DNA of 64,000 nt, from contig JABSRZ010000006.1 in NCBI GenBank assembly GCA_013214705.1, positions 192,530 through 256,529 of the forward strand, given 5' to 3'. The position numbers were made by a program, and so were the translations under genes. The notes below the pieces were generated by a model, which was given only the letters and a program-made list of their open reading frames with translations, did no database searches and had not been told where the DNA came from. Below, one piece after another: positions 34,191 through 42,880 of this stretch (its first letter is position 1; every line of letters begins with the position of its first letter). The stretch comes from Hyphomicrobiales bacterium. GTDB taxonomy: Bacteria > Pseudomonadota > Alphaproteobacteria > Rhizobiales > OSC116.

Positions 34191-35315
34191 TTAAATATCT
34201 GACTTTAGCAATAAAGTAGGCTCGTGATAGTCATAGCCTAGGCTATCGGCCACCGCTTCATAGGTGATTTTGCCTTTGTAAACATTCAACCCAGCGCGTA
34301 GATGTTTGTCATCCAACAACGCCTGTTTATAGCCTTTATCTGCCAAAGTTAAGGCAAAGCCCAAAGTGGCATTGTTGAGCGCAAAAGTAGACGTGCGCGC
34401 CACACCGCCGGGCATATTGGCCACGCAATAATGCACCACTTCATCGACTATATAGGTTGGGTCGGCATGGGTTGTGGCTTTTGAGGTTTCAAAACAACCG
34501 CCTTGGTCAATGGCCACATCGACCACTACACTGCCGGCACGCATACGGCTAATCATATCTCTGGAAACCAATTTGGGGGCAGCCGCGCCGGGGATAAGCA
34601 CCGCGCCAATGACCACATCGGCATCTAATACATAAAGTTCTAGATTGTCATGGGTGGAATAAATGCAGTTTATAGTGCCACGGAAAATATCGTCTAACTC
34701 GCGCAGTCTATCTAATGACCGGTCGAGCACAGTTACGTTAGCGCCCGTGCCGACAGCCATTTTTATGGCATGTGTGCCGACCACACCGCCGCCAATGACA
34801 ACGACATTGGCAGGGGCAACGCCGGGCACGCCGCCAAGCAATAGACCACGGCCAAATTGGGCTTTTTCTAAACAATGCGCAGCGGCCTGAATGGACATGC
34901 GGCCAGCGACTTCGCTCATTGGCGCAAGCAAAGGCAATGTGCCTTTATCGTCTGTTACGGTTTCGTAAGCGATGGCAACACAACCAGATTCAACTAGTAA
35001 TTTTGTTTGTTCTGGATCGGGGGCTAAATGCAAATAAGTGTATAATAATTGGCCCGGGCGCAACATTTTACATTCATTTGCTTGCGGTTCTTTTACCTTC
35101 ACAATCATTTCTGCTGTGGCGAAAATTTCTGCCGCATTGTCGATGATGGTGGCGCCGATGGCGGTATAATCTGCATCGGTAAAGCCAATGCCGATGCCGG
35201 CATCTTTTTGCACGATGACCTGATGGCCATGATTGATTAATTCTCTGACGCTGCCGGGGATAAGTCCGACGCGATATTCGTGGTTTTTAATTTCTTTTGG
35301 AACGCCGATTAACAT
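34191..35315 (-). CDS. ald: Alanine dehydrogenase
   Basis: Ald reversibly deaminates L-alanine to pyruvate and ammonia with NAD. The 374-residue protein shows [21 protein letters not shown] at the start (pyruvate-binding Arg15), a catalytic Lys in [10 protein letters not shown], His96-equivalent in YTYLHLAPD, the Rossmann motif [12 protein letters not shown] near 170 and the C-terminal [18 protein letters not shown]. Length and motifs are those of hexameric Ald. It has its own terminator and a strong GGAGGGAACTT ribosome-binding region, so it is a single-gene unit. Confidence 0.97.
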   Translation of the reverse strand: MLIGVPKEIKNHEYRVGLIPGSVRELINHGHQVIVQKDAGIGIGFTDADYTAIGATIIDNAAEIFATAEMIVKVKEPQANECKMLRPGQLLYTYLHLAPDPEQTKLLVESGCVAIAYETVTDDKGTLPLLAPMSEVAGRMSIQAAAHCLEKAQFGRGLLLGGVPGVAPANVVVIGGGVVGTHAIKMAVGTGANVTVLDRSLDRLRELDDIFRGTINCIYSTHDNLELYVLDADVVIGAVLIPGAAAPKLVSRDMISRMRAGSVVVDVAIDQGGCFETSKATTHADPTYIVDEVVHYCVANMPGGVARTSTFALNNATLGFALTLADKGYKQALLDDKHLRAGLNVYKGKITYEAVADSLGYDYHEPTLLLKSDI

Positions 35316-35484
35316 AAGTTCCCTCCTATGGATAAACTACAATTTTTGACTGATGAATATATAGTGTCACAATGTTTGCGAAGAAAGTGATTGAAAATAT
35401 GGCGAGTTTTGAGCTGACTTAGCTGATTTCTTAACCTGTTGCAGAAGATTCTGCTGCAAGCAGGCCAGAGCGGAAATGGGCAAA

Positions 35485-35522
35485 ATAAAACCCCGCATCA
35501 AACTTGTTGAGCGGGGCTTTTA
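35485..35522 (-). terminator. Rho-independent terminator of the first DUF2852 gene
   Basis: Minus strand: AAAAGCCCCGC pairs with GCGGGGTTTT, followed by ATTTT, about 22 bp after the stop at 35544. Confidence 0.85.
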
Positions 35523-35543
35523 ATTTACCAGTAGTAAGATGAC

Positions 35544-36014
35544 TTAGTTTTCATCTTTGGATTTGGCATCTTGTGATTTTAGATGGTTTTTAAAATCGGC
35601 AAAGTTAGCTTCATCTTTGGCTTGTTTTTGCCAGCTCATATATTCGTTAAACTGTTGTTCTTCAGTTTTGGCATCGGCATCACGCTGCTCGGCTTGGGCT
35701 TCATATTCGGCCATTTTTTCGGCTTTATAGGCTTGGTATGCCGCATTGTCACTTGTATCATTTTTGCTGTTAGATTTAAAACCGCTGGTAAAGCCATCGA
35801 ATTTTTCTCTAGCCAGTGGTGAATATTGGTTATAGGTGCTTTTAAGTGAGCGGCCAATATTAACATCTTTGCCCAATGCCAACCACGCGGCGGTGGCGAT
35901 GCCAACCGGGGCGGCGATTACAAAACCACCGACCATAAATGCGATGTTTGGTAGGTTCCAATTGCTTTGGCCTTGATATTTTTTAAATTTTTCTTTTTGG
36001 TCTGTTGCAGTCAT
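35544..36014 (-). CDS. DUF2852 domain protein (paralogue 1)
   Basis: A 156-residue protein of DUF2852, found in Hyphomicrobiales, function unknown. One hydrophobic helix region (about 17-47; WNLPNIAFMVGGFVIAAPVGIATAAWLALGK) is followed by a charged, mainly helical C-terminal half with the family end AYKAEKMAEYEAQAEQRDADAKTEEQQFNEYMSWQKQAKDEANF, likely a coiled coil facing the cytoplasm. I chose ATG 36014 (AAGGA eight bases upstream) over 36041. A paralogue lies just upstream on the same strand, each with its own terminator. Confidence 0.85.
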   Translation of the reverse strand: MTATDQKEKFKKYQGQSNWNLPNIAFMVGGFVIAAPVGIATAAWLALGKDVNIGRSLKSTYNQYSPLAREKFDGFTSGFKSNSKNDTSDNAAYQAYKAEKMAEYEAQAEQRDADAKTEEQQFNEYMSWQKQAKDEANFADFKNHLKSQDAKSKDEN

Positions 36015-36111
36015 TTTACTGTCCTTAGTAGCTGTTACCATATTAAGATGGGGAGTGTATTTGATTGTTCAAGTGTTTAAATAAAATAATTAAGTTGTTG
36101 ATATAACTGAG

Positions 36112-36149
36112 TAAAAAATAACCCGCACTAAGGGATAAAAGTGCGGGTT
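36112..36149 (-). terminator. Rho-independent terminator of the second DUF2852 gene
   Basis: Minus strand: AACCCGCACT pairs with AGTGCGGGTT (36120-36129 with 36140-36149) and is followed by ATTTTTT. 41 bp after the stop. Confidence 0.88.
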
Positions 36150-36189
36150 GGTGCGGCAAAATGTTAATTTAACCAGATGTTTGAGTTAA

Positions 36190-36663
36190 TTAGTCGGTTT
36201 CTTCTTCGCTGGTTTTTTGAGCTTTTTCGGCAGTTTTTGCAGCTGCGGTTTGGGCTTTCATAAATTGATCGAACTCAGCTTGATCTTTTGATTTTTGAAG
36301 ATTAATCACAAATTCGTTGAAATTATTTTCTTCATCTTTCAATTGCGCTTTGCGGCGTTGCATTTCTTCTTCTAAACGGGCGATGCTGTCATGTTTATAA
36401 GCATCAAAAGCTGAATTGCCAGTGTGGCCATAATGACGTTTAGACTTGAACTGCTGTTTAAAAGCCGGTGATGAGCTGTTAAATTTGCTTTTTAGCGTGC
36501 CCAGAATGTCGACATTTTTGCCGATCACCAGCCATGCCAAAATGCCAAAGCCCACTGGCGGGAATAGCATGAAGCCACCAACCATAAAAGCGACATTTGG
36601 TAAACGCCAATTGCTGTTTGAATTATGACATTTATAGTTATTATCTGTAGTTGAGTGGTTCAT
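36190..36663 (-). CDS. DUF2852 domain protein (paralogue 2)
   Basis: A 157-residue paralogue of the downstream protein: WRLPNVAFMVGGFMLFPPVGFGILAWLVIGKN forms the membrane segment (about 19-52), then GHTGNSAFDAYKHDSIARLEEEMQRRKAQLKDEENNFNEFVINLQKSKDQAEFDQFMKA is the DUF2852 coiled-coil signature and closer to the family norm than paralogue 1. Start ATG 36663 has AAGGA seven bases upstream. A membrane-tethered coiled-coil protein; no function is known. Tandem duplication with divergence is inferred. Confidence 0.87.
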   Translation of the reverse strand: MNHSTTDNNYKCHNSNSNWRLPNVAFMVGGFMLFPPVGFGILAWLVIGKNVDILGTLKSKFNSSSPAFKQQFKSKRHYGHTGNSAFDAYKHDSIARLEEEMQRRKAQLKDEENNFNEFVINLQKSKDQAEFDQFMKAQTAAAKTAEKAQKTSEEETD

Positions 36664-36908
36664 TTTATTTCCTTATGTTCCTTTTTGCTGTTACCTTATT
36701 AAGATGGATAGGGAAATAATATTTACAAGATAATTGTTGAGAAAAATTCGATAAATTAGTTTAACTATTTGATTTATAACTGTAATATAAAATGGTGAGA
36801 ATCACCTCGTGTGATATATAGTTGTAGTTAGTAAATATATACTTATATATAATGAGTGGATATAACTTTTGAAGTTTAAGGGCATCGCCCAGATTTATGG
36901 AGAATAAG

Positions 36909-37823
36909 ATGGATGGACTAACAATTTTTGCAATTGTATTATTGGTTGTGGTGTTAATTATCGTTTTGCGTGCCGTGCGGCTGGTGCCACAAGGTTACCA
37001 TTATACTGCCGAGAGATTTGGTAGATATTATAAGACACTAAAACCTGGGTTGAACTTGCTTATCCCGGTTATTGATAACGTTGGCCATAAAGTGAATATG
37101 ATGGAACGGGTGTTTAATGTGCCATCGCAAGAAGTGATTACCAAAGACAACGCCATGGTGGCGGTCGATGGGGTGACATTCTTTCAGGTGCTCGATAGCT
37201 CAAAAGCTAGTTATGCGGTCAATGATTTGGAAAATGCATTGTTAAACCTGACCATGACCAACATTCGTAACGTGATGGGCAGTATGGATTTGGATGAATT
37301 ATTGTCTAAACGCGATGAAATTAACGTGCGTTTGTTAAGCGTGGTAGACACCGCGGCCGAAACTTGGGGCGTTAAAGTGACCCGCATTGAGATTAAAGAT
37401 ATTTTACCACCGGCCGACTTGATCGAATCGATGGGTCGTCAAATGAAAGCCGAGCGTGATAAACGGGCAAATATTCTAGAAGCAGAAGGCCTAAAAGCCG
37501 CAGAAATTTTGCGGGCAGAAGGTGAACGAAACGCCACTGTGCTTGAAGCTGAAGGTAAAAAACAGGCCGCTTATTTGGAAGCTGAAGCGCGCGAAAGGCT
37601 GGCACAAGCCGAAGCCAAAGCCGTGCAAATGGTGTCTGACTCTATTTCCGCGGGTGATGTGAATGCGATTAACTATTTTGTTGCTGAAAAATATATCGGC
37701 GCGTTAACCGCCATTGCTGCATCTGATAACCAAAAAATATTGATGATGCCGATGGAAACTTCTGGAGTTATTGGCTCTATCGCTGGCATTGCCGAGCTTA
37801 CAAAAGATATGGGTAAAAAATAA
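36909..37823 (+). CDS. SPFH/Band-7 membrane protein (QmcA-like)
   Basis: A 304-residue stomatin/prohibitin-domain protein anchored by one N-terminal helix (about 3-22). The SPFH domain follows ([29 protein letters not shown]), then a long helical coiled coil rich in Ala-Glu repeats ([40 protein letters not shown], about 195-235), which drives ring or microdomain assembly. QmcA-type proteins form large membrane cages around FtsH-type proteases or partner with NfeD. Start ATG 36909 has GGAG six bases upstream, preferred to ATG 36897. The stop overlaps the nfeD start (TAATG). Confidence 0.94.
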   Translation: MDGLTIFAIVLLVVVLIIVLRAVRLVPQGYHYTAERFGRYYKTLKPGLNLLIPVIDNVGHKVNMMERVFNVPSQEVITKDNAMVAVDGVTFFQVLDSSKASYAVNDLENALLNLTMTNIRNVMGSMDLDELLSKRDEINVRLLSVVDTAAETWGVKVTRIEIKDILPPADLIESMGRQMKAERDKRANILEAEGLKAAEILRAEGERNATVLEAEGKKQAAYLEAEARERLAQAEAKAVQMVSDSISAGDVNAINYFVAEKYIGALTAIAASDNQKILMMPMETSGVIGSIAGIAELTKDMGKK

Positions 37824-38263
37824 TGGACCTACAAAATATCATAAGTGAATGGGGGTGGCTGATTGCCGCCGCCGTTTTAATTGGGCTAGAAATATTAGCG
37901 CCGGGGGTGTTTTTTCTGTTCTTTGCTTTTGCCGCCTTTATCGTGGCGGGCGTGAGCTGGGTGTTTAATTTTGGCTGGCAAATAGAAGTGTTGATTTTTG
38001 CTTCTATTGGCGTTGTGAGCATGGTTTGGGGGCGTAAATATTTTAAAAACAACCAAATTATTGCCGAAGACCACCCGATTAATGACCCGATGGCGGCGTT
38101 TTTGGGTGATGTGGTGACATTGCACACGGCCATTGAAAATGGCACCGGCAAGGCAAATATAAAAGATAGCGTTTGGACGGTGTTAGGCCCCGACGCTGAG
38201 GCGGGTGCTCAGGTCAAAATTGTCGACAAACAAGGGCAAAAATTTATTGTCGAACTTGTTTGA
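37823..38263 (+). CDS. NfeD-like membrane protein
   Basis: A 146-residue short NfeD (YbbJ) protein: two to three helices (about 12-70) and a C-terminal OB-fold beta-barrel (about 90-145; DVVTLHTAIENGTGKANIKDSVWTVLGPD, then AGAQVKIVDKQGQKFIVE). NfeD proteins are obligate neighbours of SPFH proteins and are thought to help build or close SPFH microdomains. Start codon overlaps the stop of the upstream gene, so stoichiometric translation is likely. Confidence 0.93.
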   Translation: MDLQNIISEWGWLIAAAVLIGLEILAPGVFFLFFAFAAFIVAGVSWVFNFGWQIEVLIFASIGVVSMVWGRKYFKNNQIIAEDHPINDPMAAFLGDVVTLHTAIENGTGKANIKDSVWTVLGPDAEAGAQVKIVDKQGQKFIVELV

Positions 38264-38322
38264 TTGATGTTTTTGAAAAATTGATGACAATAATAGCCGC
38301 GGCATATTATTTGCTGCGGTTT

Positions 38323-39177
38323 TTAATTGCCGTTATAATGTTCGGCTGGCAATGGTGGGGCTTCGGCCATTATCAATATGCTGACGCGCCTGTTGGCAGC
38401 TAATAGGCTGTCGCTGGGGAATAATGGCTCAGTATCGGCTTTGCCTGACACCTGATAAAATTGCTCATGCGGCACACCATTTTCGGATAATATGCGCCTG
38501 ACGATGGAGGCGCGGTCGGCCGACAATTCCCATTGGCCATACCCACTATCATTACGCGACATAGCGCTATCAGTGTGGCCTGTTATGGATATGCGGTTGG
38601 GCAGATTGGCCAAAATAGGCGCCATTTTTGCGATCAATTTGCGGGTGCGGTTATAAGGTTGGGCTGAGCCGGTTCTGAACATGGAGCGGCCATCTTCGTC
38701 GATAAGCTGGATGTTCAAGCCTTCGGGGCTTTCTTCCATTTGAATGTTATTTGAAATTTCGGCTAGTTCGGGCATTTCTTGCCACGCTTGGCGCAATGAG
38801 GCGGCGGCGAGGGCAAATTGGCGCGGCCGTTCTATTATGGTTTTTTCGATGTCATGGGTGTTGGCCTCAGCGCCTTGTTTGCGCTTTTGACTGTGGTCTT
38901 CATCGGCAAAGTCGGTATCTTTTTCGTTTTCGACCAAAGCCGGTTGACGGCTAAATTCATGCACTGGCGTGCCATTGACCTCTATCATACCCGATGTGCG
39001 GCGTTCAAATTGCACGCCAAAAGCTTCTTTCATAGAGCCGGCGACCACTTGCAATTTTTTATTATCTTGAATGGAAAACGAAATAATAAGCACAAAAAAC
39101 ACCACCAGCAGGCTCATTAGATCGGCGAATAATACGATCCATTCTGGGGCACCTTCAATTATTTTTTTTTCGGCCAT
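38323..39177 (-). CDS. motB: Flagellar motor stator protein MotB
   Basis: MotB anchors the stator to peptidoglycan and forms the ion channel with MotA. The 284-residue protein has one transmembrane helix (about 12-33) with the ion-carrying Asp in VLFADLMSLLVVFFVL (Asp18), a plug/linker region with charged residues (60-120), and an OmpA-like peptidoglycan-binding domain (about 175-270; ISITGHTDSA, ELSADRASIVRRIL, ADTEPLFPSDSLLAANRRVSI). It is 57 bp downstream of motA on the same strand. No other flagellar genes are in the window. Ion selectivity (H+ or Na+) cannot be told. Confidence 0.9.
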   Translation of the reverse strand: MAEKKIIEGAPEWIVLFADLMSLLVVFFVLIISFSIQDNKKLQVVAGSMKEAFGVQFERRTSGMIEVNGTPVHEFSRQPALVENEKDTDFADEDHSQKRKQGAEANTHDIEKTIIERPRQFALAAASLRQAWQEMPELAEISNNIQMEESPEGLNIQLIDEDGRSMFRTGSAQPYNRTRKLIAKMAPILANLPNRISITGHTDSAMSRNDSGYGQWELSADRASIVRRILSENGVPHEQFYQVSGKADTEPLFPSDSLLAANRRVSILIMAEAPPLPAEHYNGN

Positions 39178-39234
39178 ATCTTTTACTTTGCTACGAAATA
39201 CAGGTTCAAATTAGATGTTGTTCCGCCGTGCGTT

Positions 39235-40011
39235 CTAGGCCGCAGCTTCTTCTTCGGTTAGGCCAACACGCATGGCATATGGCAAATAAGCGGCTAAAGA
39301 TTCTTTGATCAAATCCGGGCTGGTATTGTTACGAATGGCCACCACACCATCTATAACCAATGATGTATTGGTTTCTTCGATGAGAAATTTTGAGTCTAAT
39401 TTATCGGCAACCGGTTGCGCGATGATGTTGGCGATAACCGCACCATAAAGCGTCGTAAGCAAGGCGATGGCCATGGAGGGTCCAATTTTTGAAGGGTCAT
39501 CCATATTGCCCAACATGGCAACCAAACCAACAAGTGTGCCAATCATGCCAAATGCGGGTGCGGAGTCGGCTAAAGATTTAAACAGCCGTTGGCCTTCGGC
39601 AAGCCGGGTTAAATTTTGGTCACGTTCGCGCTCTAAATTATCGCGAATGAAAACGTCATCATAACCATCGGCTATATATTGTACGCCTTTTTTCAGAAAA
39701 TCGTCTTTAATTTCGATTTCTTCTAAGCCTAGGGGGCCAGATTTACGCATAATGTTTGAAAGTTCGGTAATTTCGTCGACCATATCGCGTGGTCTTAGGG
39801 TTTTATCGCCAAAGGCAAGCTTAGCGCCTAACATAAATGCATTCATCACCCCTTTGAGCGGAAAGCGCAATAAAGTTGTGGCTAAAGCACCGCCGATAAC
39901 GATTAATGCTGACTGGGAATCGGCAAATTGGCCGACGCCACCGCCCAATATCATGGCCGTTACCAGCAGGCCGAAGCCCATTACCATGCCAATAATTGTT
40001 GCTAAATCCAT
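39235..40011 (-). CDS. motA: Flagellar motor stator protein MotA (PomA type)
   Basis: MotA forms the pentameric ring around MotB and pushes on the rotor. The 258-residue protein has four helices (about 2-20, 30-50, 145-170, 180-200), a large cytoplasmic loop with the conserved charged residues (RERDQNLTRLAEGQRL) and SAPAFGMIGTLVGLVAML / GPSMAIALLTTLYGAVIAN, the conserved Pro-containing channel helices. The short PomA-like form lacks the periplasmic extension of E. coli MotA. Start ATG 40011 with AGGA six bases upstream; a GTG at 40026 is less likely. First gene of motAB. Confidence 0.93.
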   Translation of the reverse strand: MDLATIIGMVMGFGLLVTAMILGGGVGQFADSQSALIVIGGALATTLLRFPLKGVMNAFMLGAKLAFGDKTLRPRDMVDEITELSNIMRKSGPLGLEEIEIKDDFLKKGVQYIADGYDDVFIRDNLERERDQNLTRLAEGQRLFKSLADSAPAFGMIGTLVGLVAMLGNMDDPSKIGPSMAIALLTTLYGAVIANIIAQPVADKLDSKFLIEETNTSLVIDGVVAIRNNTSPDLIKESLAAYLPYAMRVGLTEEEAAA

Positions 40012-40274
40012 TTTATCCTCACTCACTCAATACATATAGTTTGGCAGACTTGGAAAGTCCTAATCGGTTTTACTTAGGCTATAAGGTAAATTTGTTTCCC
40101 TAAAAAACTCCTAACATTTTCATTAAAAGTGGAATTAATAGCTGAATGCTTACTTATGGTTAAGTAAGCGTAAACGCCGCTTTGCCCCAAATAGAGGGTG
40201 TTTAAATATTTAAACTGCCATGATGGCAATGATTGGCAAAATTATTAGCCATTGGTTTTGCAAACATTTCGCCA

Positions 40275-40290
40275 TTAACGCGATTTTAAC
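40275..40290. promoter_or_regulatory. Perfect CtrA box (TTAAC-N6-TTAAC) in the motA/outer-membrane-protein gap
   Basis: TTAAC (40275-40279), GCGATT, TTAAC (40286-40290) matches the CtrA consensus exactly. It lies 93-108 bp before the Q-rich outer membrane protein start at 40383 and 264 bp before motA on the other strand; both kinds of gene are CtrA targets in related bacteria. The rest of the 371-bp gap is AT-rich, with a 14-bp palindrome TTTAAATATTTAAA at 40201-40214 and no gene. Confidence 0.6.
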
Positions 40291-40382
40291 GCTGTTTATT
40301 TACCATGGCCGTAAATCATTGAAGCTCACATATTTTTGAAAATACGGTTATGGGCGGTTTTAAACTCTTAGGGATGTAGGAA

Positions 40383-41789
40383 ATGTCTGAATTAAAATTC
40401 TCGAATTTGGTGAAACTAATTTTGGTCGCTACGGTGTCTATTGGCAGTTTGGTTTATGTCTCTGGTGCGGTTGCTGGCGATATAACTTATCCTGAACCAC
40501 CAGTTGTGACTCCAAACCCATACCCAGTTCCAGCCACCCCATTGCCACCGATTGCCATGCCTGTACAAACGCAATATCAAGGGCAAGTGCAGAACCAAGT
40601 GCAGAACCAATTGCAATATCAGGGCCAGACACAAGGCCAATTCCAAGGCCAAGGCCAACTTCAGGGTCAAGGCCAATTTCAGGGTCAAGGACAGGGGCAA
40701 AGCCAAGGACAGGGGCAAAGTCAGGCAAAATTCACTGTAGCTGTTGATGTTTCTGGATCTTACAATATTGTGGAAATTAACGATGGTGTCACCACCACCA
40801 AAAGCACGCAAAAATTAATCGAGCTGCGGCCATATTTATCTTATGGCACATTGGTGAATGACATCGAATTTGGCGGCGCGGTTATGACCTCATTAATTTA
40901 CGAATTGGGCGGCACGCCAGAATATTCTCTCGGCCGCACCGAAGCTGACTTTTTGGTCAAAAAGGCTGGTGATTTTGCCTTAGGCGCTAAAGCTGGCTAC
41001 AATAGATTAAACTTTAGCTCAACATCGCCAGACCCCGCCGAATTAGGCTCTTATACCGAACTTGATGCCTCGGCCTTTGTCGAAAAACGCTTCGGCCAAT
41101 TTGGTGTGTCTGTCACTGGCTCTTACGTGCAAGATATACATGATGGCACTTTACAAGGCAATGCAACTACATTTTCTGAAGCCGATAGAGACAAAAGAGA
41201 ACTCGGCGCGGCTTTGCGGTTAAACTATCATTTTGATGAGGCGATTTCTATATTTGCTGAAGGTAGCTACGGCAACAAAAGATATGTGGTTGTGGCCGTA
41301 CCGAGCCGAAACCAAACTGAATATGGCCTACGTTTAGGCGGCACATATAACTTTAGCGCCGAAATAGCTGCAGAAATAGCCGGACAATATGCTTATCATC
41401 AAGTCGAATGTGGCTGTACAACCCAATTATTTGGCGGTGATGCCAAATTGGTTGCTGCCTTTGGTGGTGGTTTCTCAGGCTATATCTCGGCAAATGCCGA
41501 ATATGCCACAAGTACCGATGCGGCTTTGAATTCTAAAGGCTTTGGTGTTGCCGCAGAGGCTTCCGTGCTGGTCGCCAATAGCATTCAACTATCTGCCGGT
41601 GCTGCCTATGATATGGCGTTTTATGGCCCTAATGAAGGCAACTCCATTTCCGCAAATGCTGACGTAAGAGTTGGCGTGACCGAAAATATAGACATTTTTG
41701 CTGGCGTAAACTACGGCTACAAAACCACCGCCAACCCGGGGTGGGCGCGTAACTATGGTGCGACCGTTGGTGTTAGCTTGCATAACTAA
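40383..41789 (+). CDS. Outer membrane beta-barrel protein with Pro-rich and Gln/Gly-rich N-terminus
   Basis: A 468-residue exported protein, no named family recognised. Residues 1-32 are a signal peptide (cleavage after AVAG or nearby); 35-60 are Pro-rich; 62-114 are an almost pure Gln/Gly stretch with QGQ units; from about 115 to the end is a barrel-like domain of amphipathic strands ending VGVSLHN (ELRPYLSYG, GEFGGAV-like turns, repeated Tyr/Phe-Gly pairs). Two Cys in VECGCTT may form a disulfide in a loop. The Gln/Gly part may be a flexible tether or a self-associating segment. A CtrA box lies about 100 bp upstream. Surface or matrix function is inference. Confidence 0.82.
   Translation: MSELKFSNLVKLILVATVSIGSLVYVSGAVAGDITYPEPPVVTPNPYPVPATPLPPIAMPVQTQYQGQVQNQVQNQLQYQGQTQGQFQGQGQLQGQGQFQGQGQGQSQGQGQSQAKFTVAVDVSGSYNIVEINDGVTTTKSTQKLIELRPYLSYGTLVNDIEFGGAVMTSLIYELGGTPEYSLGRTEADFLVKKAGDFALGAKAGYNRLNFSSTSPDPAELGSYTELDASAFVEKRFGQFGVSVTGSYVQDIHDGTLQGNATTFSEADRDKRELGAALRLNYHFDEAISIFAEGSYGNKRYVVVAVPSRNQTEYGLRLGGTYNFSAEIAAEIAGQYAYHQVECGCTTQLFGGDAKLVAAFGGGFSGYISANAEYATSTDAALNSKGFGVAAEASVLVANSIQLSAGAAYDMAFYGPNEGNSISANADVRVGVTENIDIFAGVNYGYKTTANPGWARNYGATVGVSLHN
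40566..40724. repeat. Low-complexity Gln/Gly-coding repeat
   Basis: About 53 codons (residues 62-114) alternate Gln with Gly and other small or aromatic residues. At DNA level units of CAAGGCCAAGGC and CAGGGTCAAGG type recur with 6-12 bp periods, so the tract is prone to length change. Confidence 0.85.
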
Positions 41790-41830
41790 ATTGCTGACTA
41801 TTGACGCTAATCTTGGGCGTCAACAGCATC

Positions 41831-41860
41831 GGGGTGGGCTTTATGTCCACCCTTTCTGCA
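41831..41860 (+). terminator. Probable terminator after the Q-rich outer-membrane-protein gene
   Basis: GGGTGG (41832-41837) pairs with CCACCC (41847-41852), followed by TTTCT. Just before it TTGACGC/GCGTCAA (41801-41807, 41817-41823) forms another hairpin. Moderate strength. Confidence 0.5.
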
Positions 41861-41895
41861 TTTCTACAGCCAGCGTTTGACCAAGAATCTTTAGG

Positions 41896-42768
41896 TTATG
41901 AGATTAATTTTTTTGCCGCTTTGCGAAACGCCTCACCAACTTCTGGGTGGTCGAGCGCATAGCTGAGGTTGGCGGTTAAAAAGCCCAATTTACTGCCGCA
42001 ATCGAACAATTCGCCAGTGATATTCACCCCGCTGAAATTTTGAAACTCTAACAGCTTAAGCATGGCGTCAGTCAGTTGAATTTCGCCGCCCGCACCGATA
42101 TTTTGGGTTTCTAGCAGCATCATAATTTCGGGCTGTAATATATAGCGCCCCATTATCATTAAATTAGACGGGGCTTCGGAAATTTTGGGTTTTTCGACCA
42201 TGTCGATAATTTTAATGGTGCCGTCTGGCCGCACATCGGTTTTAACCACACCATATTGGTCGACCTCTTCATGCGGCACCTCGTACAGGCCAACGACATT
42301 GCCACCCGAGCCATTATACTGCTCTATCATCTGTTTTAGCGCGCCGACTTTAGATTTAACCATCATATCTGGCAATAACAGGGCAAATGGCTCTTTGGCG
42401 ATGAGATGGCGGGCGCACCACACTGCATGGCCCAGGCCTAGAGGCTGCTGCTGGCGGGTAAAACTAGTTTGGCCCGCGCTGGGCAAATCGTTTTCCAATA
42501 TACTGATTTGCGCTAGTTTGTTTTTTTCTTTGAGAATATTCATCAATTCATATTGGCGATCAAAATGATCTTCGATCATATTTTTATTGCGGCCAGTGAT
42601 AAATATAAAATGTTCAATGCCGGCTTCTTTGGCTTCTTCGACCGCATATTGAATGAGCGGTTTATCGACCACGGTTAGCATTTCTTTTGGCATGGCTTTG
42701 GTTGCCGGCAAAAACCGAGTGCCCAAACCGGCGACAGGAAAAACAGCTGTTTTAACAGGATATGCCAT
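41896..42768 (-). CDS. galU: UTP-glucose-1-phosphate uridylyltransferase
   Basis: GalU makes UDP-glucose from UTP and glucose-1-phosphate for polysaccharide and lipid glycosylation. The 290 residues contain the nucleotidyltransferase signature AVFPVAGLGTRFLPATKAMPKEMLTVVDKPL, the active-site Lys/Asp region LPDMMVKSK, VEKPKISEAPSNL and the C-terminal GSKLGFLTANLSYAL. I place the start at ATG 42768; ATG 42780 four codons earlier has no ribosome-binding site. Divergent from galE across 112 bp; the two supply UDP-glucose and UDP-galactose. Confidence 0.95.
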   Translation of the reverse strand: MAYPVKTAVFPVAGLGTRFLPATKAMPKEMLTVVDKPLIQYAVEEAKEAGIEHFIFITGRNKNMIEDHFDRQYELMNILKEKNKLAQISILENDLPSAGQTSFTRQQQPLGLGHAVWCARHLIAKEPFALLLPDMMVKSKVGALKQMIEQYNGSGGNVVGLYEVPHEEVDQYGVVKTDVRPDGTIKIIDMVEKPKISEAPSNLMIMGRYILQPEIMMLLETQNIGAGGEIQLTDAMLKLLEFQNFSGVNITGELFDCGSKLGFLTANLSYALDHPEVGEAFRKAAKKLIS

Positions 42769-42880
42769 AATAATTCTCATAATGTATAATTATATTAACG
42801 ATATATATAAGCCAGTTTGGTATGAATTTATACGATTTATAAAAATAACATTTACAAAAAGTTAATGGCAGGAATGGGTT

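Noticed and set aside
36897..36908. Start of the SPFH gene at ATG 36897
   Set aside because: The internal ATG 36909 has GGAG at the right distance; 36897 has no ribosome-binding site.
38751..39120. Plus-strand reading frames opposite motB
   Set aside because: Entirely antisense to a conserved gene; no independent support.
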